The notes below the pieces were generated by a model. It searched no databases, was not told the DNA's origin, and saw nothing but the letters and a program-made list of their open reading frames with translations. Below are positions 22,901-34,900 of a DNA stretch of 64,000 nucleotides, one piece after another. This stretch comes from Cryptomeria japonica (lineage: Eukaryota > Streptophyta > Pinopsida > Cupressales > Cupressaceae). Position numbers and translations under genes: made by a program. Location: positions 168,910,361 through 168,974,360 of the forward strand of contig NC_081406.1 in assembly GCF_030272615.1 (NCBI RefSeq), given 5' to 3'. Each line of letters opens with the position of its first letter. The first letter of the stretch is position 1.

Positions 22901-25900
22901 TTTATCCACACTTTAGCCCACAAAGGAATCTCTTCCGGAAAGACACAAAATAGTTCCCATCCGAAGTCTCCCTCCAAATCAAACTATCCTCCTTATTGTC
23001 CCTAAAATTTTTAGAAGAAAGCAGAATCTCAAGAAACTTTAATCTTAGACATTGTTGGTTGAACTCAATCCACTTCCCATTTCTCCAATAGTCTCTAACA
23101 GAGCCACCATACCTATTTTTGAACCAACCTTTCCATTCCATAAGGATAGGAATATCCTCCAGAGGTTTATCCAAGAGCCATTTGTCTTCCCAAAATCTTA
23201 TAATTCTTCCATTCCCCAATTTCCACATTCTTCCGGCAGCAGCCCAACTTTTAGTCGTTTGAACTATATTCCAAATTGCAAAGCCTTCAACAGAAAAAGA
23301 GTTATCCATAAATTCTTCCTCAAATGGTTGCATATAAAGATATTTCTTTTTCCATATTAAATTCAATTCTCTATCCTCCCCTTTCATTCTCCAAATTTGT
23401 TTAGCTAACAAGGCATTATTCATAGAAATAATATTCCTTAAACCCAACCCCCCAAAAGCCTTAGGAGTACAAATTTTGTTCCAAGCAATAAGGGGTATTC
23501 TATTTTTGTCTTCCACTCTCGACCAAAGGAACTTTTTTTGAATTCTTTCAATTGCCTCCACAAACTTTCTGGGGATTTTAAACAGACTAAGGGCATAAAT
23601 AGGCAAATTTTGAAGAGTAGATTTAAACAGCGTTACCTTGCCCACTTGACTAAGGATAGCTCCTTTCCAAACAACAAGTTTAGAATTGAATCTATCAACC
23701 AACTTCATCCAGAAATTCTCCAAAGACTTTATAAAAAGTGGGAGCCCCAAATAGGTTGAAGGAAACTCAACAATTTTACATCCAAGGATTCTTTCAATCC
23801 TTATTTGTCTTTCAACAGGGGTATTGATGAAGAACAAAGAGCTCTTATCCCAATTAATTTTTTGGCCAAAAGCAGTTTCATAGGTGTCCATAACATTCTT
23901 CATATTTCTTGCTTCCCTAATAGTAGCTTCCCCCATAGTAATCTAATCATCAACAAATTGTTCATGAGTACAGGTTATGTTGGAAGATGAAGGTATAAGG
24001 CCTTTGAGTTTTCCATCTTCCACATTTTTTATAATATATCTGCCTAAACTTTCAACTAAAATAGTGAACAAGATAGGGGAGATGAGATCCCCTTGTCTTA
24101 GACCTCTAGAACTTTTGAAGAAACTGGAAGGGGATCCATTAACAATAACTGTAGAGGAGGAAGTTTCAGTCAACTGGGAACATAGTTGAATCACCTTTTC
24201 CCCAAACCCAAAATTTTTCATAATTATGAAAAGGAATTGCCAATTCACTCTATCATAGGCTTTAGACATATCCAACTTAAGAAAAAAACCCTAATTTTTT
24301 GCAGCAGTTAAAGAGTGAATATTTTCATGAACTGAAATAATAGAATCCAGAATCTGTCTACCAGGGACAAAACCATTCTGTTGAGCTGAAATAATCCTGG
24401 GAAGAATATCCAGCATTCTAGAGGTAAGAACCTTAGAGATAATCTTGTAAACAAAATTACAAAGACTAATAGGTCTGAACTTATTAAGAGAGTCAGATGA
24501 GCATCTAGGTGACCCAGGATAAAAACATAAGATTGAGGAGAGTGTGTCACTCCCCTTAAGGAAATGAGAATTCTCTTGCAATATTAAGGAATTAAATGCC
24601 CCTAACAAATTATGCTTAATCAAGAATCAGTTACATTCAAGTGATGCATATATTGTGTTATCTCAAGAAATTAAAGTATTAGAGGATCAAAGCAAAGATA
24701 CTCTTTCTATATGGACAAAATGGATTTTTTCACCTCCCTGACTTTGGGTGCTTTAGGGGGATTAGCTATTCTTTGGAACAATAGAAAAGTTCATCTAGAA
24801 CTAATTGTGTCCTTGAATCACTGGATGCTTGTAAAATTTTATCACTTTGAGGTTTCCTTTTGGATTTTCAATATTTATGGTGCAAATTCTACTATGTCTA
24901 CTATTGACAAAAAAAAAAGCTTTTAGATGCCTTATCTACCACATTGGACAACATAAAAGAGGAAAATGTTATGTTAGAGGGTGAATTTAATTCTATCCTA
25001 AAGAAAGAAGAAAAACTAGATGGCATCATCCCATCTTGAAAAGTGATAGAAAACTTCTTGGGATTTGTATCAAATAATGCTTTTCTAGACCACCACCCCA
25101 GAAATAGAATTTTTATGTGCACAAACAAAAGAAAAGAATTTTGCCTTATAGAAGAAAGGTTTGATAGATATCTAATTTTTTCAGCTTGGGATGATATTTC
25201 CTCACCTTCTCATTCCCCAATTTTACCTTATATTGTATCCGATCACTTCCCAATTCAAGCACTATTGACAACAAAGCATCAAATTGCAGATTGTCTTTTA
25301 AGTTTGAAAAAATGTCATTTAGAGATGACAACTTTCTACCTCTCCTTAAAAATTAGTGGGAGTCTTCTTCCTTCATTGAAGAGTCCATGAATATCTCAGT
25401 CGGTAAAAAGATTGTCTTACATTAAACAACAAATCAAAAATTGGAATGTTAACCATTTCAATAATATTTTCTCTCAAAAAGTATATTTATTGTCTCGGCT
25501 TCATTCTATAAATGTGTAGACACCTAAAATTGATCACTTGTATTTGATCAATTTATTCCCATTATTCATCTATTCTATCTCTTTTTATTAATCAAATAAT
25601 TCTTTATTATTTAATTGATCATTTTTATTCCTTTATTTCTTAAGGTATTTAATTTAATTAATTTACCTATTCAACACCACCCCTTAGACCCTCATTCATT
25701 AATTAAATAAATACCCTTGTTTATTTAATGAAAATCTTCCTCACCCCTTTCCTCCAATTTTGAATTAAAATCAATTCGAAAATCTTATTTACCTTCATCC
25801 ACCTGCATGCTCCTACATCTCCCACTTGCATCCTAATCCTCACCTAACCCACTCCACTAATCATGTGCACACACTTAATCCTTAATTAAGTGAAAGTCAA

Positions 25901-28900
25901 CTCCTCCCATCACATCAAGCACATGGACTTCTTACACAAGCACAAGATTGTCCCCTCTAGTGCCCTAAAAGGAATTTTTAATTCCTTTATTCCTCTCCTT
26001 CATCCTCAATTATTGATCTTAATCAATCAATCTCAACCATTCATCCTTTTCATCCCAAGTCATATTTATCAAACTCTTAACCATTTTTATCTCTCTTAGT
26101 TATAAAATTCTATTTCACCCATTTTGCATTGGAGCATTGTCATGTTGTCAAAATCTTGAGTGAACACACATCTAAATCAAATATCATGGGCAAGTCCACA
26201 CAACAAGGGGTTTGACATACTTTATTTATGCTCTTATTGACCTCTTTTAGCCTTATCTTGATGTTGTTTTGATTTATCTTTTGGGTTGATTTCTTGGTTA
26301 TTTCAATCTATTTTGAAAGTATATTTTCAATGCACACAAAATGAACACATCATTAAATTTGGAATGAAATCTTCCTCTTTTCAACCACAAAAATATTTGC
26401 AACAAAAATTGGAAAAAGTTTTAGCTGGAGAGGAAATATATTGGAGATAAAAATCCAAGGAGATATAGTTGAGAGATGCGGAATGACATACCAAATTCTT
26501 CCATATCTCAACCCAAATCAGATGGTAAGCCAATCCCATTTTTTCAATCCAATCAGAAAAGGGATACACTCTAAATGATCACACTTCCCTAAAAAAAGAG
26601 GCAGCAATTTTTTTTTCTAAACTAAATTCAAAGTCATCAAATCAATTGGATGACGATAAAAAGCAACTTGAAGATCGTATTTTACATCACATTTCTTCAT
26701 TGGTGATTGAAGTAGAAAACCAAGATTTGTTAAAACCCTTCTCCCTTGAAGAGGTTAAGGAGATTGTCTTTTCTTTGTCACCAAACAAGGATTTGGGCCT
26801 TGATGGTTTTCTAGGTATGTTCTTTCATAAGTGTAGGTCATTTATTGGTAGAGAGATTTCATTATCCATAGAAGAAAACAGAGAAATTATAGAATCTTGC
26901 GAGAGATGAATACCACTCATATTGCTTTAATCCCAAAGAAACTTTGCCCCCACCTTTTTCTAACCTTTAACCAATCTCTCTTTGCAATACCTCATATAAA
27001 ATATTCATTAAAGCTATCACCTCAAGGCTTACAAATATTATTCTAGAAGTTGTCTTAGATGAACAAGGTGGATTTATCCCTAGTAAGCAAATAGTAGAAG
27101 GAGCTATTATCACTTATGAAGAAATCTTCATTATATACACCAACACAAACTACTAGCCATGGTCATCAAGCTTGTCATGATGAATGGTTATGATAGATTA
27201 AATTAGGAATTTTACATTAAAGTCCAAAAAATGGTGTAAATGGACTAGCTCTTGCATTTCAAGTAATTTTTTTGTAGTTTTAATCAATGGAACTCCTTCT
27301 AGATTTTGAATATGAATCAAGGAGTTAGACAAGGAGATCTGCTACCACCATTCCTATTAATTATAATGGTAGAAGGTCTCAACCAAAATATAAAAACTTC
27401 AGATCCAATAAATACTTGGAAAGACATTTCTATACCATCTACCAATATTGCAATGACTTATCCTATTTTTGTAGATGACACACTCCTATATAGCTATCCA
27501 CTCTAATTATAAATATCTTTATATATACTAATATTCTCTATAAATGTAACGTCCCCTACCGGTACAGTGCCTTAAGCCTGCACTCAATTGCTTAATTATG
27601 AATAGCTCTACAATCACAAGGATAGACACACAATACCTACAAACATATACATATTATTGATTAGCCTAAACCATCAACACTAATATGAAGATAGCAAGAA
27701 AGTATCATAGGTTAAAGAGGAGAGAAAGGGATTGCTTGTCTACCAAATCCAAGGGCTGGTTGCTTCTAACCCCCTTGGTAGATGGGTAGTATCCCTATGC
27801 TTTCCTTCTAAACCTTAATACTTTCAAGCACAAAAATAACCCTGTCTTGGAGATAGTAATTGGCATCTTGACTTCATGGATCTCTGACCATGTGATAGCC
27901 CCTCGTTGCCACTGATTACCATCTCCAGTGCTCTCTCCAAGATGGAGTCAAAAACATTACTCTAACTATTAATTGATGTGCAGTAGTAGCCTAAAAGAAT
28001 TATCACATATATTCACCTAGTTACATGCAAGGGTATTCTAATTACTAATTGATATACAACAATAATTTTAATTGAAATTTATAATTCATATAATAGTCGT
28101 CTTGTCTCGTCCATATACAAATAGAAATATATATCAGTCGTGTTGTCCCAATCATATATAAATGGTAATATATATCAGTCATGCTATCCCAGTCATATAT
28201 AGACAGTATTATATATCAAAATTGTCATATTTAATAAACACATATATAAATATTTCATATTTAATATTTTAATATTATTTCCTAAAGCAATAATTAATAT
28301 CCATCCACCCAAAAAAGAAACGGATGGAAAAAGCGCTCTACAAAAATTAGGGAAGGCAGATGTAGGAGATGAAGAATCGCATAAGGGAAACCAGGAAGCA
28401 CCGGTCTCAGAAGGATGTACAAGGGGCAAAGGTGATTTTGTTATTGATCTGTCTCTGTAAATCTCAGTTGAGAAATCTTTATGGGAGGACTTTGCAGTTA
28501 TTGCAAGAATAATTAGCCCTAAATTGTCCCGAATGGAAATCAATAATTGGGGTGAGGATATTATGGTTAAATATATTCCAAAAGGATTTTTTGTGGTTGT
28601 CTTTGCCCAGGAATCTGAAAGATGTTAGATTTTAAATCAAGAAAATTGGTTTGTTACTGGCAATCCAATTTATTTACAGCCATGGACCTCGAATTTTGAC
28701 CCTACTCCATTAGCGGTGTATGACAATCTGGTATTGGTTCGGCTATATAACCTTCCGATTGAATATTGGGATGATGTGGTGTTGGAAAAAATTGGAAGAT
28801 CTTTAGGCACTCTATTGGAAATAGACGAGCAAATTATTGAAAACAACCTTTACAAATTCACTAGATTGTGAATCATTGCGGTTCAAATAATACCATCACA

Positions 28901-31900
28901 GATAATTCTTTCTACCTCATTGGGTGAATGGAGGCAACAAGTAGAGATTGAAAAGGTTATTTCTCCCTACTCTAGATGTGGCAGTCACCTTCATTTGGTG
29001 GTGAATTGCAGAATGTTTGTCAGAAGAGCAAGAGGCAGCCCACCCAAAAAGGAGAAGAAAGTTTGGAAAAAGATGGAAACTCAACCGTCACAAGCAGTTA
29101 TAGACAAAGATATCTCGAACAAGGTAGATGGAGTGTCATTTAATAATTAAGAAATCATAACTTTTCCTTTGGAACTTTCTTTGAAGAACCAAGTGTTGGA
29201 GGTTGACAATTTTTCAAAAGAAGGCCAATTGGAGGTGGGGCCTGGCTCTAATGGGTGCGATAGTTCCTGGAGTAGAGAATTCTTCCATGCATAAGCCTTT
29301 CTTTAAAGGTTTGTCGGATACCGAGATTGAGTATGATCTGGGATCGGAAGAAGAATTTAAGTCTATAGATGAATTAGACAATGTGGACCAAAGATGTATC
29401 AACCAATCTATGAACGCTTTGTTAAGGAAAGCCAAAGAGGTGCATGGAAGAAGGACCAATAGGCAAGTAAGAGAGGCCAGAGCCAATGAGAAAGGGATAG
29501 TGAGTGTCATTGAGTTTATGAAAAATGCCAAGGGAGGATCTCTCTCCCTTAGTGAGACATGAAAATAACTACTTAGAATTTCAGGAGGCCTCTCAGCACC
29601 TGACAAAAGACACTTGGTCAAATGAGCATTAAGTAGGAGCACAAGTGAAATCATAGTGATGCAGGAAACTAAACTTAGCATAGACAACATTGAAGGTTTT
29701 TTTAAATATTGTAGAGATTGGGAAGGTTTTTTTCAGGAGGCCAATGGTTTTGCAGGTGGGCTAGGTATCTTATGGAAGCCAGATAGTGTGAAAGTTAATC
29801 TCCTCTAAGAAAGGAGAGAATTGGATGATTTGTAATGTTTACAGCATAAGGGAGAATTTAGAGTTTCCATTAATCAATGTATATGGGCCATCCAAAACTG
29901 TAGAGAAGACAAAGGTATGGAATATTCTTACAAACAAGATTAAGGATTTAATCAGTGACAGGATTGTTGTGGCAGGGGATTTTAATGCCTTATTGGATTT
30001 GGATGAAAAAAAGGGGGGTCTAAGAATGACTAATAAGGTGATGGATGATTTCAGAGACTTTGTAGAACGAAATCAGTTAGTGGATGTTAAGCCCAAAAAT
30101 GGCCGATACACATGGACCAATAGAAGAATAAACTTTGCAAATATTTTTGAAAGATTTGAGTGAAGGCCTACCTAAGGGGAAGAGCAACTTCAAATTCCTA
30201 AGTATGTGGTGGAGAGATGGGGAGTTTCTATCCAATTTTGAATGGTGGTGGAAAGAAAGTAATATATTTAGGGGTACCCCTAGCTTTTTCTTTGTAAAAC
30301 GAATGAAGTTTATGAAGGAAAAAATCAAAAGGTGGAATAGAAATTGCTTCAAAAACATTTTTGAAGAAAAAATTCGAATTGAAGAAGCACTTTTGCAAAT
30401 AAATTCGGACACCATTTTGAGGGGAATGACCAATGACACATTCCTGAGATAAAAAGGGCTAAAGGAGGAGCTACTAGAGGTTTTACTAAGAGAAGAAATA
30501 GTCTGGAAACACAAATCCAGAGAACTTTGGATCAAAGAAGGAGATGCAAATACAAAATTCTTTCATGCGTCAGTCAAGACAAAGCGTGATAGAAATATAA
30601 TTGATTCTATCATGGACCAAAATGGCAATCTTCTTTCTTCCTTTAAGGCTATAGAAGAGATAGCAGTAAGTAATTTCAAAATATTATTGGGCAATGACAA
30701 TGGAGAGAAAAATATTCAATCGGCTCATATGGTGGATGTTATATAGTAAGAGATCTCTGATGAGGGTAACAATTATATGTCAAGTCCTTTTACTAAAGAG
30801 GATGTGAGAAAAGCAGTGTTTGGTATGTATCCAAACAAGGCCCCCAGTCCGGATAGAATTACAATGGAATGTTTCCAAAAATGTTGAAATTTTATGGGTG
30901 ACGACATCTGCAAAGTGGTGGAGGATTTTAGAAAACAAGGGAGATTTGTAAAAGAGATCAGCCATACTAACATTGCCCTTATTCCAAGGAAGCAGGATTG
31001 CACTTCAATGACAAATTACAAACCCATATCCTTATTCAATTCTATATATAAAATCATTTCCAAGACGATGGTGAATAGACTCAAACCAATTCTGATGAAG
31101 ATCATATCGTCGGAGTAGCATGGCTTCACCCCGGGGCGAGAGATTACAGACAATATAATCATGGCAGCAAAGACTATTCATTAAATGCATAATTCCAAAG
31201 CTAAAGGTATGATCATTCAGCTAGATGTGAGCAAAGCATATGATCGCGTTTCTTGGAATTTTCTTTTTGAAGTTCTTAAAAAATTTGGTTTTAAGCAAAG
31301 GTGGTTGGATTGTATAAAACATTGTGTTTCATCTGTGAACTACTCTGTGATTGTCAACAAGACTATTAGCGGTTTTTTCTAGGCTACTAATGCATTAAGA
31401 CAAGGAGATCCCCTGTCACCATTTTTCTTTGTATTGATGGCAGAAGTACTTGGAAGGAGTATCAAATATAGAGTTGGACAGGGGGCATGGAAAGGAATTT
31501 CTATCAATGGGAATATGGAACCTGTGTCACATTCATAGTTTACGGATGACACAATATTATTTGGAGAAGCTTCAAAAAGAGAAGCTTTGATAATAAAAAA
31601 GGTGCTAGATGATTATGAGGGATTCTCTAGTTAGAGTATGAATAAGCAAAAATCGATGATATATTTTTTAAATTCAAACAAAAGGACACAATTGAAGATC
31701 AAGAGCATCTTGGATTATGGTCAAGGTTGTTTTCCTATAAAATATTTAGGGGTGCCATTGTTTGCTAGGAGAGTTGACACTAAAATATGGGAAGAGGTGA
31801 TAAACAAGTGCCAAACAAAATCGACCTCTTCGAAAAATAAATGGTTGACTCGAGCTGAGAGATTACAAATGATTAGGTCAGTACTCTCGGCTGTCCCAAC

Positions 31901-34900
31901 TTATTACATGTCTTGTTACAAATTGTCCAGCTGGGTGGCTACTGCTCTAGATGGGATGCTAAAAAGATTCATTTGGGAAGGTCATAAAGAGGAGAAAAAA
32001 ATTCCCTTAACCAATTGGGACACAACATGTTTGTTAAAGGAAGATGGTGGGGCAGGTTTGATAAAAATGAGCCTTCAGAATTTGGTACTTGGTTCTAAAT
32101 TAGCTTGGAAAATGTATAAATACCCTCACAAGGGATGGTGCAGACTGATGTCAAACAAGTATCTAGATGCAAATGAGCCCAAAAGAATATTTACTATGGC
32201 AAACACTGCAGGAGGTTCACCAATTTGGAGATTTATTTGGGAGAGTAGGAAAATAATTACAGAACATCTTACATGGAAGATTGGTGATGGGAAAAAGGCT
32301 AAAAACTGGAGAGATTCTTGGTGTGGGGAGGAGACATTTGCAAACATGATGGAAGATCAAGATTGGGTCAATCAAGTGGAGGAAGAGGTAGGCATGTTTG
32401 TGGTAGACTATATCGAGCAATTTGATTCCCAAAAGGAACTGATTATTTGGAAAATGGTTGGCTTATGGAACAGGGGTAACAGTTTGAAACTGGTAGAGAT
32501 TCTAAAAGGCAGGAAGGTTCATATCTTGAATGAGGAGGATGCACTTATATGGAATGCAGCAAAATCAGGTAACTACAAGGTAAATTTGGGCTATGAATTG
32601 CAAAGGAGACAAAAGTATAGTAATTGGCCAACGATCCTATGTTGGGACAAAAGGGTACTCCCAAAAGTGGGTGCACTCTTATGGATTGCGCTTCATGGAA
32701 GGATACTGACAAGTGACAGGTTAAAAACAATTGGTATATCGGGGCCTAGCAGATGTTATCTATGCAAGGAACAGGAAGAAACAATTGATCACCTCTTATA
32801 CGGATGCAAATATTCAACTCAATGTTGAGATTGGCTTTTAAGAATGTTGCAGAATCACATGGTTCGTAGTTGTACTTTCAAAGATTTCATATTTGCTTGG
32901 CCTACAGGGGTAAAAACTCAAAGTGGGGCAACTTGTGGATAACAGGACCATCAATGGTTGCATGGCAGATTTGGAAAGAACAAAACATGAGAGTTTTCAG
33001 GGAGGAAGAACTGGAGGTTACAATACTCATCAACAGAGTCTAGGTGGCAATTGAAGAAAATATAAATGCCAAGATATATGGACAGAGCTACAGATTATAC
33101 TCCAAGTGGGATATGGAAATGAAGCCAGTATGGAATTTGAAATAGTCAAGTCTCAACAGATTGAAGGACAAACTGATTGGAAGGAAGAATGTCAATTGGA
33201 TTCTATCGCCTCCTAGTTGGAAAAAGCTAAACTTTGATGGTGCTAGCTGTGGCAATCTGAGTTTGTCAGGTTTTGGGGCTGCGGTCAGAGATGAGGAAGG
33301 TAATTTTGTAGGGGCTATATGTGGGCCTTCAGGAATTGTTTCCAACAACGTGGTGGAAATCACTATGTTAGAGGAGGGGCTTAAATGGGTTATTGCTAAC
33401 AAACAATCAAAAGTTGTTATCGAAGGGGACTCTCAAATTATACTAAATGGTATTAACAAAAAAAGATTTACCAATTGGAGGCTTAACGAATGGATCTCGA
33501 GAATAGACCTGCTTATTCAAAAGTTGGAAGACTATTAGGTAAAACACATATATCATGAAGGAAATCGTGTGGCATACTTCATTGCCAACCAGAGCATAAT
33601 CGAATCTCAAACTAAGGCCATTTCAGTGGCAGATTCGGTGTACAAGGACTTGAGTTATTTTCTAGAAATGGATAGAGATAATATCCCAAGGATGGGGATC
33701 GGTTAATCCCAACCGCAAAAAGGGACCATTGGGATAAGAGAAGTACTCTCTTATCAGCTTCGTTGTTGGAGGACAGGGCAAGTGTATATATGGACTTAGG
33801 TTGATGGGTTTTCTCTGGTTATTGGGATTTTGGTGGTTGTAGGGACGGTGAAAGACTATCATGACACATTGAAACCCAAGTTCAAATGAATCCAATGGAA
33901 AAGGTGGATTTATATAACGTAAGGGGCACCATTGTTTTTGCTCATAGTGGAGGAAGATGGTGCATCGATTCAGGCTTAGTTGCCTCTGCAAAGAGGAGAC
34001 ACTGGAGGAATAGTGTGATAGATTATTTGACATCGACACAGATGGTCTTGAGGTGATATGTGGAATAGTGAAGGGTGCCCTTAGTGAGGACAGGCACTCG
34101 TGGGATGGGCAGATCTACGAAATAATTTAGTGTTTTTTGGTTGATGTTTTACCATCCAAGGAGGCATGTATCAAAAAAATCATGGGATTTGTCAAGGAGG
34201 TTGATGCAGATGTTGTGGGAGGTGTTGGAACCCTAAAATTTGAAAATTTTAGAGTTCCAGATTCATGCCAAAAAGCAGATTTCTATGTTCAATCATAATC
34301 AAGCAGGTTCTTCCATTTTCAACTCTAAGAAACCAGGTTTGGTGCATGAACAAGGTGATCAATTTATAGGTATGTATGTGGTTGCAAAGGCAAAATCATT
34401 CTAGGTACACCTTTTTTTCATAATTTCTTCTCACCTAAGCACTATTATGTCAATTTAACTATTCATATGCATTTTGTATATCATAAATATGTCTTATGCC
34501 AAATTGTAGATCCTCTTGGTAACAGTTCTTATTTCTCTTAAGACTAATCTATGTGCATTTTCATAGAATGTATAAATCATGAATTGAAAGGTCATATTCA
34601 AGCATTGATAGCTCATTCTCATTAAGTCCTCAGGATGACAACATTGGTCAGGAGCTCTTTGTGGAGTTTATTATCGTTTGGCCTGATAGATTTCTTATCA
34701 GATGAATTGGTTTTTGTGATTCTAGGTATAAAAATGAAGTTATGTTTCAGGTTTCAAACCTTCACCAACCCATCTGATATGTTTTTGAAAGCAAGACCAA
34801 AGATAGTTTTCAAATGTTTACGCCAGTGAAATTTTCAGAAATGAAAAGTTGTCAACTTTGGTGATCAAAATATTTGCATTCAATAATGATCTCAAGAAAC

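Larger units (their letters stand above)
21903..24623 (-). mobile_element. 5'-truncated LINE, minus strand
   Basis: A non-LTR retrotransposon with reverse transcriptase, zinc-binding domain and RNase H in the usual order, entered from 24623 on the minus strand. The endonuclease and ORF1 are missing. On the other side of the 24.62 kb edge lies the endonuclease domain of a different, plus-strand LINE, so the two are arranged head to head. The element is broken by several stops and frameshifts. Confidence 0.82.
24658..27506 (+). mobile_element. LINE, plus strand, split by a solo LTR
   Basis: Endonuclease (24658-25510) and reverse transcriptase (26344-27506) halves of one LINE ORF2 are separated by an 824-bp LTR with a 5-bp target duplication. 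Removing the LTR rejoins the reading sense at LHSIN. No ORF1 precedes it and RNase H is missing. Both halves are heavily broken. Confidence 0.78.

Noticed and set aside
21903-27506. Single LINE with an inverted 5' part (twin priming)
   Set aside because: The plus-strand half has its own reverse transcriptase after the endonuclease, so these are two LINEs, not one inverted copy.
28095-28217. CRISPR-like array
   Set aside because: The repeats are head-to-tail without unique spacers, in plant DNA. It is a simple tandem repeat.
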